Assembly: GCA_023705905.1 (NCBI GenBank)
Contig: BPTK01000019.1
Coordinates: 1 to 32,640 of the forward strand
Reading direction: 5' to 3'
Length of the DNA stretch: 32,640 nucleotides
From: Candidatus Heimdallarchaeota archaeon
GTDB taxonomy: Archaea > Asgardarchaeota > Heimdallarchaeia > Heimdallarchaeales > Heimdallarchaeaceae
Positions within the stretch are counted from its first letter, which is position 1. Each line of letters begins with the position of its first letter. The notes under the pieces were generated by a model. The model searched no databases and was not told the DNA's origin. It worked only from the letters and a program-made list of their open reading frames with translations. This document shows, one piece after another, positions 9,166 to 17,481 of the stretch. The position numbers and the translations under genes are program-made.

Positions 9166-11348
9166 GAATTCTCTTTCCTCCATTTTTCCATTTTCTCAAT
9201 TAATTTCATCACTGATTCAAGGTAATCTCGTGCTTGAGGTCTTGTATAATGTATCTGTTCTTGATTTTTCCAATTATCTGAAAGGGCTTTTCCAACAGAT
9301 AGTAATTCTAAGGTTTCTGATATTAGCATTGAAGGAAGATACTTGCGAATAGTCTTTTCATGTATCTCTTCACTTAATCCCAACATATTAACAGGTGTAA
9401 ACCTGCTGAGATAGGACAATAATTCCCAATACTCACCAAGCATTGCTTTCCAAGGTTCTTTTGAAAGATCTATTTTTAGAGAATCCTTCATCGCCCGAAG
9501 CTGAATCTCCTCCACTGATATAAGCATCTCATGTTTTTGTTCCTCTTCCTTGATCTTCCGCATCATCCTTCTTCGCATAATAAAGTAAGTTAAGAGAAAT
9601 GCTAGTATTGGTGCAATTAAACCTAATAAACTTATGAAGATTAGATTCCTAGTTAATTCCATGACTTGTTCTTCAGTTATTTCGATATCGACTTGAAAAT
9701 GCTCAAATCTAGCTGATTGATTTTCTATTGCTTCTATCACGTCTATGTAGGAAAATGTCACCTGTGTTGAGAAAAGTTCATGATATGGGTCAATTTGTCT
9801 ATCTGTATCAGAAAAAGCTATTTTTCTTCTTCCCTCAGGAGTTTGAGAGAGAGTCATTATCTCCTCTGGAGAGGCGCTATAAAGGATCGCTCCATCAGGG
9901 ACTACGATGGTAAAATCTATATCTGCTTTCAAGTATCCCGTATCATCCTCCCCTGCTTCTTCATCTACGAAAAGCAACCAGAAATAATCAATATATACTA
10001 GAATATTGCTATTATTGTAGTAAACATAGGGTTTCACAATTTCATAATGAATATATCCTTGAACATTTCTTATCAGAAAATGATCGGTAAATTCTTGGTA
10101 AGAGACTGGTGCTCCCAAATCGTTATAAGCTCTAAAATCAAGCACTTCTGTTGTATCGACCCAGATACTGAAGTTATCTACAGAATAGGGGAGATCAATT
10201 GTAACTGTTTCGTATGCAATACCATCTTTCCCTAAATCAATTGAAGTGTCGTACAATATATTCTCGTCAGAAGCTTCTAGTTCAGAATAGTCTTCTACTG
10301 TAATTTGTCTATTATTAGCTAAATAAGAAACTTCTTGAGTTTCTGTCAAATTATTACCATGAGAAAGTGCCGAAGATAAAATTAATACTAAGAAAAGAAC
10401 ACTGAACATGGAAGAAACCCTCTTGCCGGAATCAGTTTCTTTTTCGATATCTTTCAACATCTTTTTGGGCATATTTCGTGCTTCATTTAATCGTGATTGG
10501 AATTTTCTTTTTGCTCGTAAATAACCAAGAAGAACAGCTATAATGCTTAGAACAATAGCAAGAGTAGCAATAAGTTTGAAGTACGTTTGTAATAAATCTA
10601 GCAAACTGTCAATTTGTTCTTGTTCCTGTTGCTGTTGTTGATTATTATACATCTGTTCTGTAAACTGCAGATAGATTGGATCGAAATTGTATGTTATTTC
10701 ATATGTTAATGGGTCATGGAAGGGATCCATAGCTCTTTCAGAATATTCCCAAACGATTCCAAACGAATTTCCTTCTTTTACAATAATGGCACCATCTGTT
10801 GGGGCATAGCTTACTAATCCTGCTCCTTCCGGGAGTAGTTGTTTATTATGATAATTTATTGGAGCGTATCTCTCCTCTCCTTCTGGAGTCAAATAACTGA
10901 ATTGAGCCCAGTATGTGTCAAAAATAACTATAAAATTTGTATCAATAAAATAGTCAGGATAATAAATACTTCGAATTTGATAATACAGCTCAGTTGTTCG
11001 AATAGTAACCTCAATCCTATCAGAAAAAATGTAATAATCTGTATCTTGAGTAAGGTTGCCGATACCATCCCAAAATTCTATCTGATACATATTTGTAGTG
11101 TTTCCATAAATAGTTAGTCGACCACCTTCAAGTTCTGCCCAATAAACGTAGGCATTTGTTCTCATAGTGTCATTCTTGAAATATAATTGATCTCTTTCAA
11201 TAGCCACAGTTAAGCCTTCAGCTTGAGCTTGAACATCCAAGGAAGATTGATTTATCTTCGAATTTATTGTAAGCCCACTTGCCACTAATAGTCCCGATAT
11301 TTCGAGAACAATAACTAGTAGGAAGATGGATTTCCGAGATAGTTTCAT
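9162..11348 (-). CDS. membrane protein with two duplicated ectodomains
   Basis: The 728-residue protein (from the ATG at 11348; a TTG three codons earlier at 11357 is an alternative) has a signal/anchor at about 8-28, a first ectodomain, a Gln-rich stretch near 240, a membrane segment near 262-285, a basic cytosolic loop, another membrane segment near 318-335, a second ectodomain, a membrane segment near 570-595 and a helical cytosolic tail of about 130 residues. The ectodomains look like copies: each has a YxI-x-xYYxxxN segment and a later segment ending DPFHDPLTYEITYNF in copy 1 and DPYHELFSTQVTFSY in copy 2. It is the second gene of the MoxR operon, 12 bp after it, and overlaps the next gene by 4 nt. 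Confidence 0.78.
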   Translation of the reverse strand: MKLSRKSIFLLVIVLEISGLLVASGLTINSKINQSSLDVQAQAEGLTVAIERDQLYFKNDTMRTNAYVYWAELEGGRLTIYGNTTNMYQIEFWDGIGNLTQDTDYYIFSDRIEVTIRTTELYYQIRSIYYPDYFIDTNFIVIFDTYWAQFSYLTPEGEERYAPINYHNKQLLPEGAGLVSYAPTDGAIIVKEGNSFGIVWEYSERAMDPFHDPLTYEITYNFDPIYLQFTEQMYNNQQQQQEQEQIDSLLDLLQTYFKLIATLAIVLSIIAVLLGYLRAKRKFQSRLNEARNMPKKMLKDIEKETDSGKRVSSMFSVLFLVLILSSALSHGNNLTETQEVSYLANNRQITVEDYSELEASDENILYDTSIDLGKDGIAYETVTIDLPYSVDNFSIWVDTTEVLDFRAYNDLGAPVSYQEFTDHFLIRNVQGYIHYEIVKPYVYYNNSNILVYIDYFWLLFVDEEAGEDDTGYLKADIDFTIVVPDGAILYSASPEEIMTLSQTPEGRRKIAFSDTDRQIDPYHELFSTQVTFSYIDVIEAIENQSARFEHFQVDIEITEEQVMELTRNLIFISLLGLIAPILAFLLTYFIMRRRMMRKIKEEEQKHEMLISVEEIQLRAMKDSLKIDLSKEPWKAMLGEYWELLSYLSRFTPVNMLGLSEEIHEKTIRKYLPSMLISETLELLSVGKALSDNWKNQEQIHYTRPQARDYLESVMKLIEKMEKWRKENS

Positions 11349-11360
11349 AATTTTCAAACT

Positions 11361-12380
11361 CTATGATTGAATACTAGGTGCAGGAGTGTGTTGTAGGATT
11401 CGATCAATAATTATTTCTGATGTTGTGCCATCAAATTCGTATTCAGGTTTAATTAGAACTCTGTGTCGAAGTACATTCTTAGCTATCTTTTGTATGTCAA
11501 TAGGATTAACATACGTTCTACCCTCCATAGCTGCTGAAGCTTTTGCGGCAATTGTCATCCATAAACTTGCCCTTGGACTTGCACCCATATATACTTCTTC
11601 GCTCTCACGAGTCAAATTAACGATACGGACGATATATTTTGCTAATTCATCAGAGATGGTAACATCCTTACGAATCAGTTTTTGGAGTTCAATTACTTCG
11701 TCTCCAGTCAATACTGGTTTGATCTCTTCCAATTTATCATAAGAATCTTGCTCCCCAGTGAACCTATTTACGATTTCTACTTCATCATCTTCTTCGGGAT
11801 ATGTTACTAAAACTTTGAACGCAAAACGATCAATTTGAGCTTCAGGTAAAGGATATGTTCCCTCAGTCTCAATCGGATTTTGCGTTGCATAGACAATAAA
11901 AGGCTCTGGAAGTTTGTAGGTTTTTTTCTCAATTGAAACTTGCTTTTCTTGCATACTTTCTAGCATTGAAGCTTGAGATTTGGGTGGTGCTCTGTTAATT
12001 TCATCCGCTAGTAAGAAATTTGTGAAAACTGGTCCTTGTTTGAAGTAAAATTCTCCAGTTTCGGGTTTGAATGCCATAACTCCTGTAACATCTGATGGCA
12101 TAAGATCTGGAGTAAACTGTATTCTCTTAAAATCTGAAGATACCGTCTTTGATAAAGCACGTACCATCAATGTTTTTGCAATTCCTGGTACTCCCTCAAG
12201 CAGAACATGTCCATCTGCTATAAGCGCTGTAATCATTGCATCAATAACTTCTTCTTGTCCAACAACTACTTTGCTTATATCTTTTTTAATTTCTTTAATT
12301 TTCTTTGCAAGGGCATTTATGTTGATTTTAGCTGATTTCTTACTTTTACTTGTAGAAGACACTTTAGTCTTTGAACTCAT
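11361..12380 (-). CDS. moxR: MoxR-family AAA+ ATPase
   Basis: The 339-residue protein has a Lys/Ser-rich N-terminus of about 20 residues and then a complete MoxR core: Walker A GVPGIAKT at about 63-70, Walker B FLLADE followed by INRAPPKSQASMLE at about 122-140, the sensor region YATQNPIETEGTYPLPEAQIDRF near 167-190, and the helical lid with GASPRASL around 265. MoxR ATPases are cytosolic ring-forming ATPases that act with DUF58/vWA partners to mature or activate other protein complexes. It is the first gene of a seven-gene operon. The ATG at 12380 has SD AAGGAG 8 nt upstream; a GTG at 12389 overlaps this SD and is rejected as start. Confidence 0.95.
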   Translation of the reverse strand: MSSKTKVSSTSKSKKSAKININALAKKIKEIKKDISKVVVGQEEVIDAMITALIADGHVLLEGVPGIAKTLMVRALSKTVSSDFKRIQFTPDLMPSDVTGVMAFKPETGEFYFKQGPVFTNFLLADEINRAPPKSQASMLESMQEKQVSIEKKTYKLPEPFIVYATQNPIETEGTYPLPEAQIDRFAFKVLVTYPEEDDEVEIVNRFTGEQDSYDKLEEIKPVLTGDEVIELQKLIRKDVTISDELAKYIVRIVNLTRESEEVYMGASPRASLWMTIAAKASAAMEGRTYVNPIDIQKIAKNVLRHRVLIKPEYEFDGTTSEIIIDRILQHTPAPSIQS

Positions 12381-12388
12381 ATTCGACA

Positions 12389-12426
12389 CTCCTTAAGATG
12401 GATTGCCAAATTCCCTTATAAAGCTA
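12389..12426 (-). promoter_or_regulatory. promoter and SD of the MoxR/DUF58 operon
   Basis: On the minus strand a TATA-like CTTTATAAGG lies at about 12414-12423, followed by SD AAGGAG at 12389-12394, 8 nt before the ATG at 12380. With initiation about 25 nt after the TATA box the leader would be only about 15-20 nt. No other obvious promoter occurs inside the operon because the downstream genes overlap or are 3-12 bp apart. Confidence 0.5.
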
Positions 12427-12487
12427 TTTTTTTGAAGAAATTTATTATTGGTTAATGAATTACCTTGTTTACAACAAAATAAGGAAA

Positions 12488-13204
12488 TCATGTTTCCTCT
12501 TGAACAATCTCTTTTTCTCCCTCAGCTTGTATAATATCAAATTCCCCTTCATCAAATGACCATTGGTCTAATGAAATTGTAAATGTGGCATCCGTTGATC
12601 CAGGACATTCGATTCTTATCGTCAAGTGTTTTGTACTTATTTCCTCTATTTCTGGATGAAGACAACTTTCTTCAAGAATGTCCATCAAAGCAGCAATATA
12701 GGTGTTCGAGATTGTGTTCAAACTATCTTCTTGAAGCTTTCTTCCAATCTCACCAAGCTTATAGCAAGTTTTTCTTCCATCTTTAAAACTTTCAATCAAA
12801 TTTGCCTTTTCCATACGCAAAGTATGGTGACGTACTGTGTCATGATGAATACCCAAGCTTCGGGCAATTTGTGTTTGATGGCAATTTTCACAATTTAAAA
12901 TATGTGCAAACACCCTCCGTGCAGTTACATGCTTTAAAACCACAAATGCTTTTTCAACCTCTTTGGTGCGCAAATTTCGTGAATAGAAAACTCTTTTTCC
13001 TCCAAATTTCATGGAATTAATCAAACTTGCCTCTTCTAGTTTTCTAAGATGCCAGTTAACGGTTCCATGTGGAGCTGTCAACGCACTAGACAATTCAAAA
13101 AAATAAACCCCTGGGGTTTCACACACCAGACGGTAGATCTCACGGCGCAACGGGTGAAGGAGTAAATTTAATCTTTTTTCCTTTTTCCTACTCCGTTGAA
13201 CCAA
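12488..13204 (-). CDS. double winged-helix transcriptional regulator (ArsR-like)
   Basis: The 238-residue protein contains two winged-helix domains in tandem. The first, about 8-78, reads HPLRREIYRLVCETPGVYF then ELSSALTAPHGTVNWHLRKLE, an ArsR-type recognition helix and wing. The second, about 92-152, has TQIARSLGIHHDTVRHHTLR. The C-terminal 80 residues are acidic and beta-rich and may be a ligand or partner domain. This two-wHTH layout is common in archaeal regulators. The start is TTG at 13204 with SD AAGGGG 9 nt upstream; no ATG precedes the first domain. It lies 14 bp after the small ACT-like gene and is presumably co-transcribed. Its targets are unknown; the repeats in front of this operon are candidates. 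Confidence 0.82.
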   Translation of the reverse strand: MVQRSRKKEKRLNLLLHPLRREIYRLVCETPGVYFFELSSALTAPHGTVNWHLRKLEEASLINSMKFGGKRVFYSRNLRTKEVEKAFVVLKHVTARRVFAHILNCENCHQTQIARSLGIHHDTVRHHTLRMEKANLIESFKDGRKTCYKLGEIGRKLQEDSLNTISNTYIAALMDILEESCLHPEIEEISTKHLTIRIECPGSTDATFTISLDQWSFDEGEFDIIQAEGEKEIVQEET

Positions 13205-13218
13205 TAAGGTTGGCCCCT

Positions 13219-13647
13219 TTATACTGCTAGCGTTTCTACCTCGACACTCGATACGCCTTCGATTCTTTCAAGCTCATCTTTAATCTGGTCAATACTGACT
13301 TCCTTCAATTCATCAGAGTCAATATACCCTTCATACACACAGGCGCTCTGAGTAAAACAAAGACCAGTACTATAGAGTGTTTTGATACCAAGTCTAATGA
13401 AAATAGAACCCATTTTACGAAGGAAATCAGGAGAAAGTTTCCCAATATTAATGTTGATCTTCGCGACTTCATTTGTACTTGTTGGAATTATACGAATTAT
13501 TCGAGTGTTGGGAGCTAAAATCAAGACAGCAAAAGTCTTGCCATCGGGTTTTAGAGCTGATAAAAATTCTTCGGGGAGTTCAATCGGCTTTTCAGCCTCT
13601 AATTTCACCATCTTAGCAATTGTTACGGACTGCTTTTCACTGCTCAT
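13219..13647 (-). CDS. small protein with AbrB-like N-terminus and ACT-like C-terminus
   Basis: In this 142-residue protein, residues about 15-55 (KLEAEKPIELPEEFLSALK and the following strands) look like a swapped-hairpin AbrB/SpoVT-type strand pattern, while about 58-142 (AKININIGKLSPDFLRKMGS through IKDELERIEGVSSVEVETLAV) has the beta-alpha-beta-beta-alpha-beta order of an ACT regulatory domain. ACT domains bind small ligands such as amino acids. The call rests on secondary-structure pattern and not on a diagnostic motif. It starts with ATG, with GGAGAATT about 12 nt upstream, and is the first gene of a two-gene unit with the winged-helix regulator, which suggests that it senses a metabolite for that regulator. 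Confidence 0.6.
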   Translation of the reverse strand: MSSEKQSVTIAKMVKLEAEKPIELPEEFLSALKPDGKTFAVLILAPNTRIIRIIPTSTNEVAKININIGKLSPDFLRKMGSIFIRLGIKTLYSTGLCFTQSACVYEGYIDSDELKEVSIDQIKDELERIEGVSSVEVETLAV

Positions 13648-13699
13648 TTTTCTAATTCTCCATCTGTTCTATTGATAATTATTTTATGTTACTACAGTA

Positions 13700-13734
13700 T
13701 TAAATACTTTATGCCTTTCTTAAATACTTTACGC
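13700..13734. repeat. two direct repeats, 20-bp period, upstream of the regulator operon
   Basis: The 12-mer TTAAATACTTTA occurs at 13700-13711 and again at 13720-13731, each followed by YGC. A degenerate third copy (GTATATTTTAC) lies at about 13743-13753. The exact 20-bp period puts the copies on the same face of the helix, as for cooperative protein binding. They lie 53-100 nt upstream of the ACT/winged-helix operon start and about 200 nt from the divergent MFS gene. The rest of 13648-13944 is AT-rich and shows no gene. Confidence 0.5.
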
Positions 13735-13944
13735 TACTTCTCGTATATTTTACAGTATTTTATTTAATTAATTAGATGTTTGACTTATGAACTATGTCTA
13801 TTTTCGTTTAAGTGTAGTAAATTGATATTTTTATTCTGATTAATCTTTTCTACTTACTTTATGACTTATCACTAACCAACTCAGAAATTTCAACAATAAA
13901 TTTTAATAACACATTGACACATTTCGATTATCAATTAAGGAACA

Positions 13945-15537
13945 ATGAAAATGAGCGAGAAACTATCAGATAAATCAGATGATACTTTGGAAGAAACTAC
14001 TGAAGATGATTTATACACACAAAAAAGACCTACTCTTTCTTTTATTGGAATTCTAATCTCAACTTTTTTCCTCAGAGTCGCGTTTGGTAGTACAACAGTT
14101 CTAATGCCAATTTACATTTTTCTTCATCTTCGAATGGAGGGTTGGGAAGCAAATCTGTCGATAATATTTGTTGAAATAACTTATGCCATAGCTGTAATCA
14201 TCAGTTCGGGATATTTTGGCTTTAGGTCTGATGTGTCTGATGCAAAACGATGGATTCTATTAGGAACAGCTGCCGGAGGATTAATATTAATTGGTTATGG
14301 AATTTGTGCCTTAAATTGGCAAGGATGGATAGGCATAATCCCCTTAGCTAATGGTTTGATGATCTTTGGAATGAGTTTGTTCCACTTTTTGCATGGTTTA
14401 GCAGGTTCTATCAAGGTGAATGCTTCTTATGGCTACATATCCAGATTTTCAGTTTATGAAACAAGAGCTACTAGAATGGGTCTGTACAATGTAGCTGTTT
14501 CTGGAGGTAGATCTGCAGGAGTACTTTTAGCAGGTGTTCTTTACAATTCCATAGTAGGTGTTAATGAGCTTGTTAGGGTAGATGGAATCAATCTTTTTGC
14601 TAAAATTAGCGAACTTACTCTAAGTGCAAGAAATGTTATAACTTATTGGAAACCCAACCACCCCCAAAGACTTGTTTATCTCTATCTTTTGTTTGCTTTT
14701 GCCATAATAATCTCTGCAGTTGTTGTCTATTTCATGATTGATAGAACCAAACCTGTTCTAGAACATGAAGAGTACAGTGTTAAACAAGAGTTGTTAATGT
14801 CTTGGAAACTCATGATCGATAAGAGCAGAAGAGGAATAGTTTTACCTTTGTTAGGAACAGCTGCTATAATTGGTATTTTGAACAACTGGGGTTTCTTAAT
14901 TTTGTCTATTGAATCAAGTCCTGCTGATGCTAGTTTAACTACGGTCGTATTTACTTTAACTATGGGGTTGCCTATGGCTTTATGGGGTTGGGTAGCAGAT
15001 AAAATAGGCCGTCGGAAAGCTCTTACTATAGGTGTTGTAGGTTTACTAATGATGGCAATTGTTATTGGAATTACCTTTTTTGGGAATTTTATGACAGGAG
15101 GACAACCTTGGTATGACCCCACGTCAGAATTTGATCCAAATGGTTTTACGAGTAACTGGTGGATTCTTATATTATTAGTAATCTCACTCTTCCTAGGCTC
15201 AGCATATTTTCCAGCAATAAGTGGTCGCTTAGGGGATAGCAGTTCAATTGGAATGGATGAAGAAAGACACGGATCTACTATGAGTATTCAGCAGACAATT
15301 ATTTCAATAAGTGAAATTATTGGGATAATTTTAGGTGGTGCAGCTTTGATGATTGTGTTTGCACTTTCTAAGAGAACAGATAATTTTGCGTACAATCTCA
15401 TAGGTATATTGGTTCCAATCGTGTTATTGCTTATTTTTACTACTATTGCTTCTTTCTTATGGCCTGAAGAAGAGGAGTTTATAGATACATCCAAAGTTAG
15501 AAGAAAAGGGAAGACAACTGAATCTGAGGAAGCATAA
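13945..15537 (+). CDS. MFS transporter
   Basis: The 530-residue protein has an acidic cytosolic N-terminus of about 28 residues and about twelve hydrophobic segments. The MFS motif-A-like DKIGRRKA sits in the cytosolic loop at about residues 352-359, and a matching position in the first half has FRSDVSDAKRW. The loop between the two halves contains charged helices (about 265-290), and there is a long extracellular loop around 385-405. The C-terminus is acidic then basic. The substrate cannot be inferred. The ATG at 13945 has AAGGA only 3 nt upstream; the next in-frame ATG at 13951 has better SD spacing (9 nt) and may be the true start. It is divergent from the regulator operon, which may control it. 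Confidence 0.85.
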   Translation: MKMSEKLSDKSDDTLEETTEDDLYTQKRPTLSFIGILISTFFLRVAFGSTTVLMPIYIFLHLRMEGWEANLSIIFVEITYAIAVIISSGYFGFRSDVSDAKRWILLGTAAGGLILIGYGICALNWQGWIGIIPLANGLMIFGMSLFHFLHGLAGSIKVNASYGYISRFSVYETRATRMGLYNVAVSGGRSAGVLLAGVLYNSIVGVNELVRVDGINLFAKISELTLSARNVITYWKPNHPQRLVYLYLLFAFAIIISAVVVYFMIDRTKPVLEHEEYSVKQELLMSWKLMIDKSRRGIVLPLLGTAAIIGILNNWGFLILSIESSPADASLTTVVFTLTMGLPMALWGWVADKIGRRKALTIGVVGLLMMAIVIGITFFGNFMTGGQPWYDPTSEFDPNGFTSNWWILILLVISLFLGSAYFPAISGRLGDSSSIGMDEERHGSTMSIQQTIISISEIIGIILGGAALMIVFALSKRTDNFAYNLIGILVPIVLLLIFTTIASFLWPEEEEFIDTSKVRRKGKTTESEEA

Positions 15538-15570
15538 ATTTACAGAAACTAGTAATTTCACACAAAACCT

Positions 15571-15588
15571 GAGCGTAAAAAAACGCTC
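15571..15588. other. perfect hairpin after the MFS gene
   Basis: GAGCGT (15571-15576) and ACGCTC (15583-15588) form a perfect 6-bp stem around an A6 loop, 33 bp after the MFS stop, followed shortly by a T-run at about 15599-15604. It could be a 3'-end or termination structure, or part of the leader region of the next gene. Confidence 0.4.
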
Positions 15589-15632
15589 TAACCATCAATT
15601 TTTTAACCACATGTAAATATCTTCATCAAACG

Positions 15633-16505
15633 ATGAAAAACAATACACTTTTCCTTAATCAGATGTCCTTTGATACTTCAATTATAGATTCTGATACAAC
15701 CGTTATTCTAGGTTTTACAGGCTACGGTTCTGTGGGAACATCTGTCTTAAATCATCTTGTTGAAGAAAATGATGTAAACTCAGTTGGTTTCTGGGGAACG
15801 ATGAGTTGGTTTCATAAGAATAACATTGAAGCTCCAATCACGGTTTATTCTATGAACTTGGATTCAAGTGATAACAAAGAAAAAGTTGTTTTGGTAGCTT
15901 CACGCTTACCAATTCCTGTCGTTGGTTATGACGCTTTACCAGATGCATTCTGGAAGTGGTTAGCACAGGAGATTTTATCTTGGAATGCTAAGAGATATAT
16001 CATAATTGGTGGATTGAGGGAAGATGTTAGGGACACTACTGATGATTCTTGGATAGCTTTAGTTCCGACCAACAAATATACAGAAGTTTATGGTACAAAA
16101 AGAACATTCCGAGAAGATTTATCTATCAGAGGACCAATAAGTTTCCTCCTCACAGAAGGTACAGCTTACAGTGTTCCCGTATTGGCTGTTCTGTCCTATT
16201 GCAATACTTTTGACATTGATTATGATGCTGCATTAATGGCCTTAAAAGAAGTAGAGACTCACCTAAATCAAGATTTTCACTCAAAGAAAATTGCTGAATT
16301 TGATACTTCGTTTCTTGAAACACAATTAGAGTTCTTCCAAGAAACAGAAGATAATGATTTCGACGATTTCGACGATTTTGAGAATGAAGAAGATTTTGAA
16401 AATGATTCTAAGAAAAGTAATTCAAAGAATGATTTTTCGTTTGATTCTGAATCAATCTCAGGAAATTATCGAAACAACAAAGATGATTTAGATAAATACA
16501 AATGA
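15633..16505 (+). CDS. PAC2 family protein (proteasome-assembly-chaperone-like)
   Basis: The 290-residue protein starts with the PAC2 pattern: VILGFTGYGSVGTSVLNHLV at about 24-43, then VGFWGTMSW, and central strands with RYIIIGGL around 125 and a segment ending in PVLAVLSYC around 190. PAC2 proteins are archaeal homologues of eukaryotic proteasome assembly chaperones and are cytosolic oligomers; their archaeal role is not settled. The last roughly 60 residues are a low-complexity tail of Asp, Glu, Phe, Asn and Ser (repeated DDFDDFENEEDFEND), probably disordered. There is no SD, and AT-rich sequence near 15613-15620 may be a promoter. The gene ends 4 bp before the stop of the convergent oxidoreductase gene. 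Confidence 0.85.
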   Translation: MKNNTLFLNQMSFDTSIIDSDTTVILGFTGYGSVGTSVLNHLVEENDVNSVGFWGTMSWFHKNNIEAPITVYSMNLDSSDNKEKVVLVASRLPIPVVGYDALPDAFWKWLAQEILSWNAKRYIIIGGLREDVRDTTDDSWIALVPTNKYTEVYGTKRTFREDLSIRGPISFLLTEGTAYSVPVLAVLSYCNTFDIDYDAALMALKEVETHLNQDFHSKKIAEFDTSFLETQLEFFQETEDNDFDDFDDFENEEDFENDSKKSNSKNDFSFDSESISGNYRNNKDDLDKYK

Positions 16506-16509
16506 GAGA

Positions 16510-17424
16510 TTAAGGCTTAATCTCTGAAAATTCTTTTATTTTTATCATTGTAATTGCATTAACTGGACATATTGATTCACAAATACCACATGCTTTACAA
16601 TATGCTTTATTTACAATTACAAAATCATCTTTTCTATGAATTGTCCCCTCTGGACAATGGAATACACATTTAAGACATTTTATACAGAGTTCTTGATCGA
16701 TTTCAGCTTTAATGTAACTCCACGTACCTGTAATTCTTGTGGTAGCGGATCCTGGTCCAATTGATTGTCCAGTTGAAACTGTGATTTTTGGTAGGATAGC
16801 TCCTATAGGTAGCTCTTTCACAGATGGTAACCATGGTTGTAATTCAGAGTAATTTCTTCCTCCTTGTGATTTACCAAATAGTGTTCTTTGATACCCTATA
16901 CGAGCTGCTTCAATATTTTTCTTTGCTTGTTTCTCACCCAATTTTGCACCAAATACAGAGAGAATTCCTTTTTCTAATTCTTCCATCCCAACTAATTTTG
17001 TGCTCCTAATTAAAGCACCTAGTATAGCACTATTTGCAAAAGGATGTCCTAGAGTCTCTTTAGCAATACTTGTAGCATCAACAACTCCAAGGTCAATCTC
17101 TTTTGAAAAAGTTATTTCCTCAGGCTTCTTCGTTGTATTGATAATCCCGATTCCGTTTGGTTTTAGACCTTTTGCAACATCTTTCAACTCAATAAGTGAA
17201 TTGTCTAAAACAACGATTGTGTCCGGTTCGTAGATTTGTGATTTCCTATAGATTTTTTTAGTGTTAATTCGAGCAAATGCTAGAACCAATGCTCCTCGCC
17301 TCTCGGCACTAAAAGATGGAAATGATACGGCATTCTTCCCCGCATAAAAAGCTGCTTTAGCAAGAGCTCTTGAAGCCATAACAGCTCCAGTACCTCCTCT
17401 ACCATGGAACCGAATTTCATGCAT
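16510..17424 (-). CDS. 2-oxoacid:ferredoxin oxidoreductase, fused gamma-delta subunit
   Basis: The 304-residue protein joins two subunits. Residues about 1-185 are the gamma domain (start HEIRFHGRGGTGAVMASRAL, then FPSFSAERRG and a segment ending HPFANSAILGAL). A linker of about 40 residues leads to a delta-like ferredoxin domain with two [4Fe-4S] motifs, CIKCLKCVFHCP and CKACGICESICP, each C-x2-C-x2-C-x3-CP. Such enzymes oxidise pyruvate or a related 2-oxoacid to acyl-CoA and reduce ferredoxin. Catalytic alpha and beta (TPP) subunits are not in the window. Starts at ATG 17424. The acyl-CoA formed could feed the ADP-forming synthetase at the left edge, but the genes are 15 kb apart. Confidence 0.9.
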   Translation of the reverse strand: MHEIRFHGRGGTGAVMASRALAKAAFYAGKNAVSFPSFSAERRGALVLAFARINTKKIYRKSQIYEPDTIVVLDNSLIELKDVAKGLKPNGIGIINTTKKPEEITFSKEIDLGVVDATSIAKETLGHPFANSAILGALIRSTKLVGMEELEKGILSVFGAKLGEKQAKKNIEAARIGYQRTLFGKSQGGRNYSELQPWLPSVKELPIGAILPKITVSTGQSIGPGSATTRITGTWSYIKAEIDQELCIKCLKCVFHCPEGTIHRKDDFVIVNKAYCKACGICESICPVNAITMIKIKEFSEIKP

Positions 17425-17481
17425 AAAGTCTCACTTAAGAGAATAGGGAAGAGGTGATATAAAAAAAATACTATATGCTTG

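Noticed and set aside
10047-10235. Short plus-strand frames within 9162-11348
   Set aside because: They lie opposite a long coherent membrane protein and show no SD, conserved motif or promoter.
13648-13944. Possible CRISPR or tandem-repeat array
   Set aside because: Only two perfect 12-mers and one degenerate copy are present, with no spacers of repeated length; an operator-like repeat is the simpler reading.
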